Below, piece after piece: positions 46,093-59,005 of a stretch of 64,000 bases of DNA. Under the pieces are notes generated by a model, which saw nothing but the letters and a program-made list of their open reading frames with translations, had not been told where the DNA came from and ran no database searches. Made by a program: the position numbers and the translations under genes. Each line of letters opens with the position of its first letter. The first letter of the stretch is position 1. Source of the DNA: Trichoderma breve (lineage: Eukaryota > Ascomycota > Sordariomycetes > Hypocreales > Hypocreaceae); NCBI RefSeq assembly GCF_028502605.1, contig NC_079233.1:1612001-1676000 (forward strand). Reading direction: 5' to 3'.

Positions 46093-49000
46093 TTACTCGG
46101 TATCTTGGTTTGCGCGCCTCACCTTTTCTCTCAAATCTCTGTTTTCAGTCTCCAAGCCGCCGAGTCGCTGCCTTGCCGCCTGCCTGTCCTGGTTGCGCCC
46201 TTCTCGCTCCATCTTCAGCTTGTACTCCATATCCCGGAGCCTGAGTAGCCAGCGATTGTCGTTGTTGCTAGCCGACCCGTCGGAATTTGACGCATCCATG
46301 AGGCCGAGCCCAGCCCTTGACGACGATACTGGAATTCCAGAGGCGGACGGAGCACGCACGGCAGATGACGCCCTGCTCTTGGAAGGACGATCGCCAGTTC
46401 CTCGGGAAGCCGACGGCGAACCGGCACTGGCCTCGGAGCCTGCTCCAGGAATTTGATGAGCCGCACGAGCACGAACATCATTAGCAGTCCTCAGTGTGGC
46501 ATTCTCCACTTTGAGCTGACGATATGCCTCTTCGAGACGTAGCATCCGGCTGGACGCCTCATGAGAGCCCAGCGACCCAGTGGCAACGGAGTTGCGAACC
46601 ATGGTCTCTAGCCGATCAAGCTTCTTGATTCGCACATCCAGGTTGTTCTCGAGAGCTTGGTACTCGCGATAGAGGTCCTTCTCAACTGACTTGATCTTTG
46701 TCTGCAGCGCCGCGAACATGCCCTCAATGGTCTTAACAGCGGACAAGAGATTCTTGGTAAATCCCGGCAGGCGACTCGCAATGACTTCAAGCGTCGGCAC
46801 AACTTGCCGGTCCACGAGTGTGTTGTTGTTGGCCCACTCTCGGCCGCAGAGCGTACTTAGCTTGTGCCACAGAAGAAGTAGCAGCTCGTTCCTCTCCAGC
46901 AGCTGCTCGCGGGCAGTCTGCTCCAACACGGCAAGCTTCCGGCGATCTTGGCCTCTAGTAGCTTCCAGTTCGCTAATACGGACATCTTGCGTGCTGGCCG
47001 TTCGAGTGAGATGCTGGTGCGTCTTCTGGAACGACTCGAATTGGGACTTGGTATTGCGGTGGGCAACCCGCTCCTTTTCAAGTAGCTCGGTGATTTTGCG
47101 AGTTTCCAGGGCATGCGACTCCAATAGTGAATCGCGCTGCTTAATGATACGGTCCTTCTCGACCAATGCCGCCTTAGACGTGTCAAGTTCACGAACAGTG
47201 TTCTCAAGCTCACGCTGCATCCGTGCAATAGACTGTAGAAGTAGCTTCACGTTAGTATAAAAACAAACAGAAAAGGGAGAAAAGGCGGCATCTTCGTACC
47301 TTTAGCAGCGAAGAGCGGGTGCCGTTCAGGTCACCCAAAGCTTCCCTCAAGTTATTCTCCAGCTCCAGCAGCCTCTCCTTCCACTCGGTTGCCTCAACCT
47401 CACGAGATGACAAGCTTTTACGCAGCCGCTTGACCTCGTCCTTGGCGCTGGCATTCTCTCGTTGAAGGTTGGCAAATATCTGCTGGACATCGGCATCCTT
47501 CTTGGTGGTAACATCCTCCCATTGGGCGCGCTCCTCTTGCATCCGGTTATCCAGCTCCTTGACTCGCTCTTTTTCATCTTCCAAGCTTCTCTCCAAGTTA
47601 GAAAGGGCCGCCTCTAGATCACCAATGCGAATCTTGTCCGCCTCCTGCTCTTCCCGAAGGAACGAAATCTCGCCCTGGGATGACTCCTGTTGGACGGAAA
47701 GGCGTTGGTTCTTTTCGTTGGATTCCAGTAGCTTCTGCTCCAATTCCTCCAGCTCCTTGTTGGAAGATTCTTGCTCCTGCTCCAAGTGTTGGATGCGGTG
47801 TGTCTGGTTAGCCTGCTCCTCTTCAAGCTGCTGAATGTGCTGAAGCTTGTGCTCCTGCTCGTCTTCAAGGCCAAGGAGGGCTTCGCTCATCTGTCGCATC
47901 TCCTTCTGCAAGCTCTCAAAGTTTTCGGATCTGTCACTCAAATCAGCCTGCAGCCGCTGAACTTCCGCCTCTAGCGCATCAATCTCCGCCTGAGCCTCAC
48001 TGCGAAGGTCCTCAAAGTTGGCCTCCATCTCGCCATGCTCTCTCAATGCTTCGTCGCGCTCTGACTGCAGCGCAATCAAGTCGTTGGTCGCGTTGTCGAG
48101 CTCTTCCTGCATGCTCATGAGGGCCTCATCCGCCTCGCGCTTCTGGTTAATGGCAAGCTCAAAGTCGGCCATGCAGCTCTCCAACTCCCGCTGCAGGTCC
48201 TGGTTCTGCAGTTTCACCTCGCTAACTTTGTCGCGCAGCTCGGCCATTTTGTTTTCCATTTCCTCGCGCTCTGCCTCATCCTCCGCTGTCAGCTGCCTAG
48301 TCCGAACACTATTTCTCGAGCTCGGTCTCTCAAGGGCGCCTGCACGAGACGCAGATCGCTCCAGGAGACTGTCAATAGTGGAGGGAGCAGGACCACCACG
48401 TCGCTGAGCCATCTTGAGGTCCTCAATTTCCTGATACAGGCGTTCTTTTTCGCGGTTTCTGGAAGTCAGCATAGAGGTCTGGGCGCCAACCTCACGACGA
48501 AGTTCAGCATTCTCGTGGCGCAGCTGCTCGCTCTCCCGCCGCAATTCGTCGACCAAGGTACTGGCCGCACTGAAGTTGGCGTGAGATCCGTCCGCATCGC
48601 CAGACACGCTGGACATGGGCCTGCCCGGAGAAGCACCTCGGTCTCGTGGTTTCTTGGTGATGTTGTAAATGTTGGTCGTATGATGCAGCATGCCCGAACC
48701 AGCGCCAGACATCTCCTTCTTGAGGCGGAACACTTCATCCCGTAGTTTCCTGTTGTCCTCATCCGACTGCTCTCTGCGCGCAGTCTCCTGCTCCAACAAG
48801 TCCTTCCAGACGTCTGCTTCCTCCTGGCGGCCGAAAGCGTCGCTTCCAGACCGCTCGCCGAGCGTCTTGACAATATCCGACAGTTTCTTCTTCTCCGACT
48901 CTCTATCCTGAGTCTCACTCCGAAGCCTTTCAATCTCAGTGGCGTAGGTTTCGACGCGCTCTCGCAAGAACATGAGCTCCTCTTCCCGCTCTTGAGCCTC

Positions 49001-50617
49001 CTCGTTGTACATCTTGGCGGTTTGGTCCGTCGAGGAGGCACCGCTGCGAGCAGTGCTCGGTCTCTCTTCATCTTCCTTCTCCTTCTTTTCTAGTTCCTTG
49101 ACTCGTTTCCGCAGAATCTTGTTGTCTCGCGTCGTTATTGCGAGATTCGTTCTCAGCTCAACGTTCTCGGATATCATCTCCTTAAGACCTTCTTCCGACA
49201 AGGTGTCGAGCCTTTTGCTCAAGAACATGACTTTGAGTTTCAGGTCAAAATTTTCTTTAGAGAGTCTCTCAATGGTACTGCTCTGCTCCTTTAGCGTCCA
49301 GGTCTTGCCAGTGCCTTTACCCGTAGCCTTGGAGCTGTTAATTGCGGTGGCAGTAGAGCCAGACAATCGTGGAGTTTGTAGGCCATTTTGGAATTTGAAC
49401 TCTTTCGCAACCGAATCCGGGACGTGGACGTTCTTAACGTGTTGGGCTATGACGGTATCCGTAGGAGCTGTGCTGATGCTATCTTTGGCCTTTGGTGTCA
49501 CCATCTTGTAATTGCTCTCTCTTCCTCGGGTGGGAGTGTCCACCTCGGCCAGCGGTTCCAGCTGGCGCGTATTGTCGCCAAACTCATCAGTACCGAGGCC
49601 AGAGGTCATACTGCCCATGCTTATAGTTCGCAATAAATTAGAGGGAGATCGCGACATGCCCGTATTTGGAACCGCTCCGCCGGAATGCAGCGCATAGTCG
49701 AGTCCTAGCCCTACAGTGCCCACAGTGGCATCACTGTCTTCCTGCGATTCGGGATTGGTCACAAAGGACGAGGTCGAGGATCGCTGGCTGCTGAAGCGGC
49801 CACTGCGCACATACTTGGGGCGCTTGTTGCGCAGGGCAAGCCCAGTAGGGCCATCGGTGCTAAACACAAGGGAATCGTCCTGTCCGTTTCTGTCGTTCTC
49901 TTGTTGTGGGACCTTGGGAGTGTTTTGTTTGCTCGTGCTGCGGGAGATGTTACGAGCGGCAGCTGCTGCTGCAGGCGAGGAGTCAAACCTCTCCAGACTG
50001 GATGTGGTGTTGCTCGCTCTAGTCAAATCATCTTCAGATTCCGGATTGAACTCAAACTCGTTTGTGTACTCCGGTCTCGATTTGTAGCTCGAATCGTATC
50101 TCAGCTGCGGTCTGGACTGCGACGACTCGGGCCGGGCAGAGCTCCTAGAAGGCTGCGCAGATCGTTTGGCGGGCGAGTCGAAGACGAAGCTGTCATCGGC
50201 GGTCGCCCCAGCACTCGCAGAGCCGGTAGGGATTGGCGACAACGACGGGAGGAAGCTCGACTCCATATCCTTAAGATGTTCTCTGACTTGGTCCTCCGAG
50301 ATGGTGTCGTCCGGGTTCAGCGTCGGCTCCAAAGCGGTCGTCTCGAAATAGCTGAGGTCTCCTTGGCCCGCGGGCGAACCCCCGCCAGCTTTGGGCCGAG
50401 AGGAAGCTTGCGCCGACGCTGGGGAGAGCCTGCTGGTCGGATTAGGGGGGATCGAAGCATGTTTGGGAGGCGCCGGCGCATTCTCCTGCTGGTCGGATCG
50501 CGAGCGCGCGCTCATCGTCGTCGGGTTTGCTGTCTGGCCATTGTCGGTTGGGACGCGCCGGGAGGTGGAGGGGAGCGATTCAGGCTCCTGGGCGGTGTTC
50601 TCATCCACGCCAGCCAT
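46093..50617 (-). CDS. apsB: Mto1/ApsB-type microtubule-organising centre protein
   Basis: Exons 47300-50617 and 46093-47232 encode 1485 aa; the intron is 67 nt (GTACGA...CAG). The first 430 residues are Ser-rich and disordered. Residues of about 436-505 are a centrosomin motif 1 (TLKEQSSTIERLSKENFDLK, then LKVMFLSKRLDTL), the gamma-tubulin-complex recruitment domain. A coiled coil of roughly 800 residues follows. The C-terminus (WLLRLRDMEYKLKMEREGRN, then QDRQAARQRLGGLE) matches the Mto2-binding region of Mto1. In Aspergillus ApsB acts at the spindle pole body outer plaque and septal organising centres. Absence of a PACT-like end argues against PcpA/Pcp1. A long antisense frame inside the gene is a shadow. 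Confidence 0.87.
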
Positions 50618-51508
50618 GGTGCATCTTGCGGCTTTGTTTCTGTCTCAGCCAGGGCGTGTGAGAGTCGCGAGGGAGGCGGAGGTGCTAGCAGCAGAACTAG
50701 CAAACAACAGGTGGTGAGCAGGCGGCGAGCTGAGTAGGGAGAACAGCCAAGGTTGCCAGCTTGATGCGAGCTCAACGCATTGATCCAACGCCTGATCAAG
50801 CAGAAAGTGTCCCAAGGGCAAAGATGGCCTGCAGCTCCAGTGCTTGCACGCGCTAAGGCCGCGGGAACCAGTGGAATTTTAGAGCGAATTAGGGGGCTGT
50901 CAGGGGGGGCCCCGCAATGGATGGCTTTAAACAGGCGGTAAGTCATCCATCAAATCTAAAAGGCAAATTGATGGTATTTGAATGCTGGTTTCTGTCAGTT
51001 TTGGATTCAGGTTGACATTTCCTCATGATAGCAGAATGCGTGTCGCCGATTGCACTGCCCTACTTGGCTCCGTCATCACAGTGATTCATTATTTTCAGGC
51101 GGAAAAAAAAATGGTATTATCAAAATGGCGTGAAGAAGAAGAGAACAATGAGAAGTAAGAAAACAAAAATAACATCATGCCAGTTAAAAAAGCCATGCTG
51201 GATTGGTAGTGCAACATAATTCCCCCAAGTCCTGCCACTCTCTTAACCAGGTATCAATTTTCAAATCGCCTGTCGTCCGCCAGTTTTCGTTACAAACAGA
51301 CCTTCACCGTAATTTACTTGCCGATATGGAGAAGCGTAAAACGACTTCCACGCCAAACGCCGCAGGCCTATCCAAGTCCCAAACTGTTCCAACTCATGCA
51401 TCGTCACACTCGATTATTGCGAGAAAAAAGTAAATGAAAGAAAATCAAAAGGTGGGGGGGAGAAGAGGGGGAGGGCGGAGAAGAAAGAAGAAAGAAGAAA
51501 AAGAGTCA
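50618..51508. other. Intergenic region
   Basis: 891 bases: promoter of the Mto1/ApsB-like gene and 3' flank of the glycosyltransferase. A purine-rich block lies at 51440-51510. No gene seen. Confidence 0.5.
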
Positions 51509-53654
51509 TTACCACCACCACTTCCATGTCTTCTCCAGTGACGGGTTTGCCAGGACATCGTCAACCCATCCCAGACTCTCTCTCTTATCGTCAAGTAATC
51601 GAGCATATTCGTACAGCAGCCGTAATACATAGATCTGCATGTCTTCTTTGCGCAGCACCATATCGGCCCACTCCTTGCCCTCGGTGGCAATCTTCTCCGC
51701 CACGTGGTCGTGGCCATTGCGTCCCTCGTATCCGAGGAAGTACTCCATGATGCCGTAGTAATCGATGAAGCGGCTATCCATGGGAACAAAGTGCTTCCAC
51801 GCAACCAGGCGGCTATCGTGCCACTCATGCCAGACGGTGGCCTTGATAGGGAGGGAGGTGGATCGCAAGAAGCCAAGGTAACGGCCAGAGAAGGAATTTC
51901 CATCAATGTCCGGGATGTACTTGGAATCGAACTGTTCCGCCATCTTCATTCCCTTGGTTGGCTTGAAATAATGGCTCGTGTAGTTGCACTTTCCGTTTTG
52001 CGGGGGAGTGCAGCTGAGATCCGTGAAGCTGATGTTAGCCCATTGGTCGATCCACTCGCCCAGCTTGCCATCTTTTTGAGCTTGTAGGTTGTATTCCTCG
52101 CCCGGTAGTGCAAAGTTATCGGCCTTTTCTCCATGTTCCACTCGCGAAACTGTGGTGCCATTGTTCATGGCGACAAATCTGTGGCGTTGGAACCCTCGCC
52201 AATTGTGCACGGTATTCTGACCTCCGGTCGCGACCCCGCGCCAAATGGCCTTGTTCTCCTTCTCCTCCCAGGAAACGCCGTGGTTGTCACCACCGGTGAA
52301 GCGCTCCTCCTCGTTCCAATACATGGGTGCAGGTAGTAAAATCTCGTTGTTGACTCCCAGTTTGGAGCCACCAAACATGGGAAACAATACCTTGGATGCA
52401 GAAGTAGAAATCGGCTCGATGAAAATGCCCTCCAAGGCTTGCAGGTCTGGCTGATGGCAAATTTCGGTGGACATTGAAAAGTTGGAGACGAAGCCCTTGT
52501 ACATGTGGGGTTCGGCATATGACGAGTTAATGGCGGGTGTTTTATCTGCGGTTTTCCTCAGATCTTCCACCCGAGCCAGGCTGTCAGGGGGGCAGCCGCG
52601 TCGAGCAATGGCCCAGTAAGGCTCTGTATTGAGAAGAGATGTTAATATCAAATCATTAAATAAAGGCAGAGAGAAGGGAAGGCAAGGGAAGGCAAGGAAA
52701 TCATGTATCAGTCACATAATCTCGAGAGAGCAACCTACTTGTTTTTTCCCAGTTCTTGGAGCGCGTTTTGACCTCGACGTCGCCGGTACCTGGGCGAGGC
52801 AGTTTTTGGAACTCGCTGATGACGTTCTTGGATTTGGGCATCTTGATCGTCTTGGATGCATTCTTCATGTAACCGGCCATTTCCTCCCACGGAACAACCA
52901 GCCTGGGCTCGTCCATGGCGTTGAGTGCAATGTCCATATCTGGCAGCAAGTGGTCGATTGTCTTGATCATTTTGAGCCAAATCTTGGTCCAAAAGAAGTC
53001 GCTTCGCGCAGTGGCGTTGCCGTCGCGGATGTTGATTGTCATTTCAAAGTCCCACGCCTCTTTGCGAATAACAGCCGGGTCAAGACCCCAGAAGGGTTGG
53101 AGGTCCTGGTAGATGCGGTCGAAGAAATCCTCAACAATGACTGCATTCTTGGAGCGAGCAAACTCGAACCACTTGTCGAAGCCGGGGGGAGGGTGGCGGC
53201 CACGGCGCTTGCGATAGGCCTGGGCAGCCTCTTCCACCGTTTTGGATTCCTTCGAGGTCAGCTCGGCAAAGTTCATCTGGGCTTCGTATACGAGCTTGTC
53301 AATGGGGTGGCCGCCGGCGGTGGGCGGAGGACCAAGCGGAGGAAGAGAGTTGTGGATAGGCTCCTGGTTATCAGAGTCTGGCTTGGTGGTTCCCTGGGAC
53401 GCTGGCGCTGTCGCGACGGGTGCATTTGCGCCTCCCGGGATGACAGGAGCCTCGTTGCCGGCGGGATTTGAACTGGGGGGTTGCAATGGTCTTCCTGGCG
53501 CGGCCTGGCCTGCTGGTAAAGGCGGTAGGCGGGAGATGTCTGATGAGCTGTGGCTGAAGGTGTACAAGGCCAGCAGCAGAATGGCCGCCAAGACGCCGTA
53601 CCGCACAAGGCCGGATGACCGCCGCATCGGAAAGCCGGGCGACAGCATCTTCAT
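51509..53654 (-). CDS. CAP10-type glycosyltransferase (GT90), type II membrane protein
   Basis: Exons 52739-53654 and 51509-52623 total 2031 nt, giving 676 aa; the intron is 115 nt (GTAGGT...CAG). A short basic N-terminus (MKMLSPGFPMRRSSGLVRYG) precedes one membrane anchor (VLAAILLLALYTF) and a Pro-rich stem to about residue 110. The luminal catalytic part has PPPGFDKWFEFARSKNAVIV, IALNAMDEPRLVVPWEEM, ENKAIWRGVATGG, HRFVAMNNG, GRYLGFLRSTSLPIKATVWHEW, FVPMDSRFIDYYGIMEYFLG and a C-terminal KEDMQIYVLRLLYEYARL. This is the CAP10/GT90 pattern. Relatives transfer xylose or other sugars to polysaccharides and glycans in the Golgi. The sugar used here is unknown. Confidence 0.9.
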
Positions 53655-56600
53655 GATGGGCGTCTGGCTGGAAGAGGTTGTGATGCTCTACTAGTACTTT
53701 TTGTAACGTTATGAAGGATCCTCAAGGTAGAAACGCGGTGTCGAGGATCGCTAGAAGATGCTTGAAGGTTGGCCGCGCGTGCTTGCGCTGCTGCGGCTGG
53801 CGTTCCGCCTAAAGCTGGATGACGGAGGGGCAGAATATCCAAGAGAAAAATGGACGTCTCAACGCATCCGGGCGTGCCAAGAAGCGCACAAGACCAGGAG
53901 GCTGCTTCGAGAGATTGATAACGAGCGACTGGTCCCGAAACACTGGACTGGACTGGACTCTGTCTCCGGTCAACAGGGAGAGAGGAGAAGAGAAGAGAAG
54001 GTTGAAGTTTCGAGCCAAGGGCACAAGCAAGGCAAGGCGTTGGCGGGCTGGACGAGTTCGGTTCGGGCGCTCTGGAGTCGCTACAGGCGCCGCATCATCA
54101 TCCGACCTGCAGGATCAGCCCAAGACAGCGAAGAGATTGAAGAGGCAGAAGTCTAATTTCGCAGAGATGCCCGGAGGCGGGCAAATTACCTGGGCAGACG
54201 CTTGCGGCAAGATTGGCCACATCGCCCATTGATTCGCCAAACCCGCTCTGTGCCATTTCGCAGCGAGCTAAAGCCGGTGCCAAGACGACCCATAACGTCT
54301 CTGTAACCCCTGACATGATTACGCTCGCTAGTGGTTGCGCTGGAGCTTTGGGGTGGCACCAGCGTCTTCAGCATTGGTTTAGTTGATTAGGTCAACCTTG
54401 AACGTCCAGGCGCGATAAGGCTGCCCGCAAATAGCCTAACCGAGCGCCGCTGCTAATGAAACACGGGCGATTGATTTGATGGACGCTTTCGATCGCATCG
54501 ATTGATGGGCCATGGATGCACTGCACCTCCGTAATATCAACTGTAAGCATTGAATTTGATCCATGGATGTCAGCCGCAAATATTCAATCATACTGCAGGT
54601 ACTGCTAATGGTGCTGGGTAGATAATAGTACAAAAGCAACCTAGCACAGCACGAGAAAATATGATGGCAACTCACGTGCCTGCAGGACAAACTAATACCG
54701 GAACTCTCCCTTGCTTCAAACCGTCGCACCCGTCCAGCAGCATGCATGTCTCTGTTTCTCATCACACCAGACTGCTTCCCTGCCAAATCGGATCAATGAC
54801 ATCTTCTTTTTTGGCCTACGGACTAGTGCAGAAGCCATGGAGAAGAACAAGGAAATGGCGAGGGCTTCTGAACTTGACATGAACCAAAACCACGCATCCA
54901 TCCCATCCGTCCACCTTGACAGACAATCCTGCTGCAAATACTGTACTCGCTAATGAGCTGACGATCCCTCCTCTTCAAACTGCTCCGTAGCCCCAGCTCA
55001 ATTATTCTCAGCTCCACTCTGCATGGCCCCAGCCGGTGTCGCGACATGCTTGCACTTGCACCATACAAGTACAGCACCATTGCGAAAGAAAATCCTCGAG
55101 AAATTTTAGCGGGTTGTGCGGCGAGCACGCAACCTCCAATGACAGGGGCCAGGACTGCAAGACTGGAACCACAACCAAGCAGGCGAAAAAGACAAAAAAC
55201 GCCTCCAATAAGCAGCATCGGAACCACACACTCAATTCCGTCCGTGCCATTACGAGTCCGAGTCTTCAATACGAGACTCGTACAGCACTTGTCCCTCCCC
55301 GCCTAGGACATACATAGGGCAGACGGAAAGTTTTCTGGCTTCATGTTACCTCGCGTTGCTCTCTCCCGATTGCCGCTATCCGCTAAGCTCAAAGCCATGT
55401 TTTTTTCCTTGCAAGGAGCTCCTTGTATCCGTGTGAGATACCATCACCAACGGTGATTCGCACTCGTACTATTTCATTCCCCACCCTTTCGCCCCATGCT
55501 TTTTTTTCTTCTCGCCATGGAGACTACTTGCAGTAAGCCCAGTCGTGGTTTTTTTCCTCAACCAGCAACCGGCATGCAGAAGTCGACCAACGTGAAGAGA
55601 CGTCCATTTAGCGACCATTTTCCGCCAACCACGGAGATGCCCACACTTTGGCCATGTGGTTTTCCCCAGGTCTGTGAGGTGGCGCAGCACGTCTTCTCAA
55701 GATAAGAAAAGAATAAGCTCTCTGCAAGACAGATCCGACGCTACTTTCGTTACACAAGCCCTGACTGCCCGGCTGCTGGTAGCGTGTTGTACTGCCGAGT
55801 GGGTTATGTAGCATTTTAGAGGGTCGACCAGCCACGGTTGCGGCGCTTGATTGGGATCCCGGGTGCCTAAAGAGGGACTGGCTGGAGCTATTGATTGACG
55901 GATTTCAATTACATGTGCTTAGTCCCAGCGGTCTACGATAGAGGCCCCCCCTGTAATTTCGCCTTGTCGACGCCGTCTCGTGCGTTTTCCCGATTGGCGA
56001 TGGGTCTTGCTATGAGGTCAGGATCGTTGGTTGGGTGGGTGTGGCCATGTTGCACGAGGATGACGGGCTGCTACTCTGGAAAGCCAAACAGATGCTCTGT
56101 GTGACACTCCAGGAACGTACGACTTGATAGCTTGGCTTGTAAGTGATGGTTCAGCATCACCATTGTGTTGCTTCATCACGCCCAAACAGCTTATTGGTAA
56201 ATGTCTAGATCAGGGACGTACATTCATCTATCTAAAAATAACATCACAACAGATATAAGCTAAGTTCATAGTCAACTTAATTGCCAGTGGAGGATAAATA
56301 CTCGTAATCATCAAAAAGCAACGGCACATGGAATTCCGAGATTCATACGTGCGGCGCTACTCCGCACTACTCCGCACCAGCAGCAATTGACTTTGGTTGT
56401 TTTTCAGTAATTTTCCCGAGCTACTCGTATACACGTAAACACCTCTGGAAGAGAACTAACAAGCATTCAACACTCATGGGCAGGCTGTGTTCTCGGGTTA
56501 CCGCTACCCTACAGCTTGAGGTATTATTTTATTTGCCTCACGTCTAATCGACAATGGAGTCCAAGTCATAAAGTCATGATGTAATGATTTGATCATTAGA

Positions 56601-57041
56601 AGCTCCATTTCCAGGGAAGATCAGACCCGCCCTAAGCTTTCGGTAGGGCTTTCAATATTTGAGCATCCTGGACTTGAGCCTCATATCGAATATGAAATCA
56701 GAGCTACAAAGCCCGGCTGCTATTGAACTCGCGCTCAGTATCGATAACAGTATCACGCTAACCTTTTATGGACATTCCGCATCGCCATAGCTAACGAACT
56801 CGTCTACACAGATGAACAGCTGTGACCATCTCGTGATACGTGCCAAAGGTTATCAAGGTACCTTCAGCCAGTTGACAGTTGGCTCATGGTTTCATCTGTG
56901 CAAAGGGCCATTGGCCACTTCTATCTCCCATCACTTCATCTTCTTCCGCCATGACAATACCTACATGTATAAGGATACCCGTTTCTCGTCTAACCTAAGC
57001 GCCTGTCAATTCTACTGCTCATCCCTCGTTGAAACCCTATA
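53655..57041. other. 3.4-kb gene-poor region
   Basis: No frame resembles a known protein and no transposon ends are visible. Short frames in mixed orientation (for example 53758-54156 and 55046-55306) look random. A small tandem ctactccgca repeat sits near 56358. Confidence 0.5.
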
Positions 57042-57835
57042 ATGACGCCCGCCCGCAATAGTAATGTTCAGCTGTTAGCAGTACTTGTCGATTGGGATGA
57101 CGAGGAAGAGGGCGAGTACCGCTTCCTGGTCGACGGTAAGGACGCAAAATATGTTACCGTCGAGCCTGGTGTATTACCAAAGGACAATCGGACCTTTGGC
57201 CCGTATTAATTCCACTACTGCCGCCCTTCCCTCCTGGTGAATGGAACGAGGGCCATGTCTCCAAGGACCCTCTGAGTGGGCACCCAGTCTTCTCCCACTA
57301 TACGCAAAGCGACTTGCCCGAAATTTCAAACACCTGGCACCACAGGCGGATCGATCATCTAGAGTTCAAGCAGGTCCATCAACTACGGCAGAACATTCAC
57401 GTGGTTACGCATCCGCTCTTTGATCAAACCCTGATTGTCAAGTTTGCCGAGTTCCCTTGGCAAATATCCTACTTCAAGGCCGAAACAAAAGCGTATGAAT
57501 GGCTCAATTGTCATGGAATTGGCCCCAAGTTCATCGCTCATTTGACCGAGGCCGGGAGTGTCTTTGGTTTCGTCACGGAGTACATTGACGGCGCAAGGTT
57601 CGCTGACACCAGAGATCTGGCGGCCTGCCAAGAAAGTCTCTCTCGGCTTCACTCTGTAGGTATTAAGCACGGCGACATTAACAAGTATAATTTTCTTATC
57701 CGAGAAGGGAAAGCTATGCTAGTTGATGTCGAGGCCTCGCAGAGGTGCAATGAGAAGCAAGAGCTCGAAGCAGAGTATGAGCAGCTCGAGGCTTCACTAA
57801 GCGACACTTCAACAAAAGGCGTCCCGTATACGTAA
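57042..57835 (+). pseudogene. Small kinase-like gene with a frameshift
   Basis: The ATG at 57042 opens a frame (LLAVLVDWDDEEEGEYRFLV, KDAKYVTVEPGVLPKDNRTFGP) that stops at a TAA at 57207. The protein continues one frame over (LIPLLPPFPPGEWNEGHVSK, then HHRRIDHLEFKQVHQLRQNIHVV) to the TAA at 57833-57835. The catalytic loop GIKHGDINKYNFLI carries HGDxxxxN, and LVDVEAS stands at the metal-binding position, the minimal pattern of RIO/Bud32-like kinases. The family is common in filamentous fungi and often mislabelled. The break looks like loss of a single base near 57205. A sequencing error is possible, since the rest is well preserved at about 265 aa. Confidence 0.75.
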
Positions 57836-58052
57836 GAGGATCAACAAGCATTTCAGCAGTAACCTATTATGGACAGGTTACATCACTAGCTAACGCTAGT
57901 GGCATACAATGAGAATTGTTCACCGAATTGGAGCCCTTCGGTGAGCCGCTTTTTTTCCCACTTGGAGCCGCATGAAAATTCTTATACCTATTTGCCTCTC
58001 CCCGATTCCAACAACCAGCCAGCCGCCTTCGAGCTCAACCGTGCTAAAGCCA

Positions 58053-58145
58053 GCCCGGTTAGCTCAATCGGTAGAGCGTGAGACTCTTAAGAGCACACGT
58101 TCTGATGCAATCTCAAGGTTGCGGGTTCGACCCCCGCATTGGGCT
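58053..58145 (+). tRNA. tRNA-Lys (CTT) with intron, copy 1
   Basis: 93 nt. The acceptor GCCCGGT pairs with ATTGGGC. Box A (TAGCTCAATCGG) and box B (GGTTCGACCCC) are intact. The stem TGAGA/TCTCA encloses CT-CTT-A, a 20-nt intron and A. A TTTT run at 58145-58148 follows directly as the Pol III terminator. A near-identical copy lies 2.4 kb downstream. Confidence 0.94.
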
Positions 58146-58543
58146 TTTCCTATACAAGCACTTGGTCGAGATATCAAGTCGGCTGGTTCTTTTTTTGCTC
58201 CTCTGACCAAATTCCTTACTGCTTGCTTGCCTCTTCTTTCCTCTATATAAAAAAGCGCCTTCTTCAGCCTATTATTTTGTGTGCTAGTAGAAACTCTCAT
58301 ACCCAGTCTGTTCCTCCATACAACTTTGTTTCTCCTGCCCAGCCAGTGCTTGCATGTTGCTGAGTGAACTCTGTCTCATCTGAAGTGCTGATAAAAGCTG
58401 CTGGAAACGATGAATGAATAGACATACGGAACTTGCTTGTTTTCTCTGAAAGATATAGACTCAGCTTGTATAGATCAATTCACAATCTCGAGTTGCCGAC
58501 GATCGCTGTATGAGCAAACAGTAGGAAGACGCAGATGTCTATG

Positions 58544-59005
58544 TTCGGATAGCAGCCTCAGTCACTGCTAATGGTACACATCGAATTGCTACCCTTACCC
58601 ACAAAGAACCCTGATCTTTACTGGGCTATCTATGCCCGGTATTGTTGATGGTTCTTCCTTTACCTTCAACGATACCGAGGCTGGTGATGATGCTTTCTGG
58701 GATGCTATTGGTGCATTTCACGCTCTTCTCCCTGGCTTCGTTGATTCTGGCAGCAGTGTTCTGTATACATGTACGCTTGCTCTTACAGAGTTTGCCCATG
58801 CTCCCATCGCTATGCCTGACGCAAAAAATTTGGCTGGTACAAACCCTTTAACGAAGCCCTTTCTAGATAACCTCACTAGAATCGACTTCCAGCATCAGCC
58901 CCACGTTATTCGACAGCTATGATGACCATTTCGCCTACCAACCTTGCTGTTGGCAGCGAAGCGTGGCGCGAGGACAGCAACAACAACAGACTTTGCCTCT
59001 CCTAA
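58544..59005 (+). pseudogene. Relic of an FAD-linked (BBE-type) oxidoreductase
   Basis: Pieces of a berberine-bridge-type oxidoreductase run in order but in different frames. VTANGTHRIATLTHK and PDLYWAI (58570-58630) stand where the FAD domain has the T-x-N-x-D-L-F/Y-W-A signature. GIVDGSSFTFNDTEAGDD then FWDAIGAFHALLPGFVDSGS are open to 58921. PTNLAVGSEAWREDSNNNRLCLS, ending at 59005, is the usual extreme C-terminus. The stretch between RQLYDDHFAY and PTNLAVGSEAW, about 100 residues in intact enzymes, is deleted. The whole N-terminal half is missing. It cannot encode an enzyme. Confidence 0.75.

Noticed and set aside
49901..50737. 278-codon plus-strand frame opposite the Mto1/ApsB-like gene
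   Set aside because: Arg/Gly-rich shadow of the disordered N-terminus on the other strand; it runs past the start codon into the promoter.
52629..53471. 280-codon plus-strand frame opposite the CAP10 gene
   Set aside because: Shadow of the glycosyltransferase exon; no family features.
53655..57041. Transposon or horizontally acquired block in the gene-poor region
   Set aside because: No terminal repeats, transposase fragments or target-site duplications could be seen.
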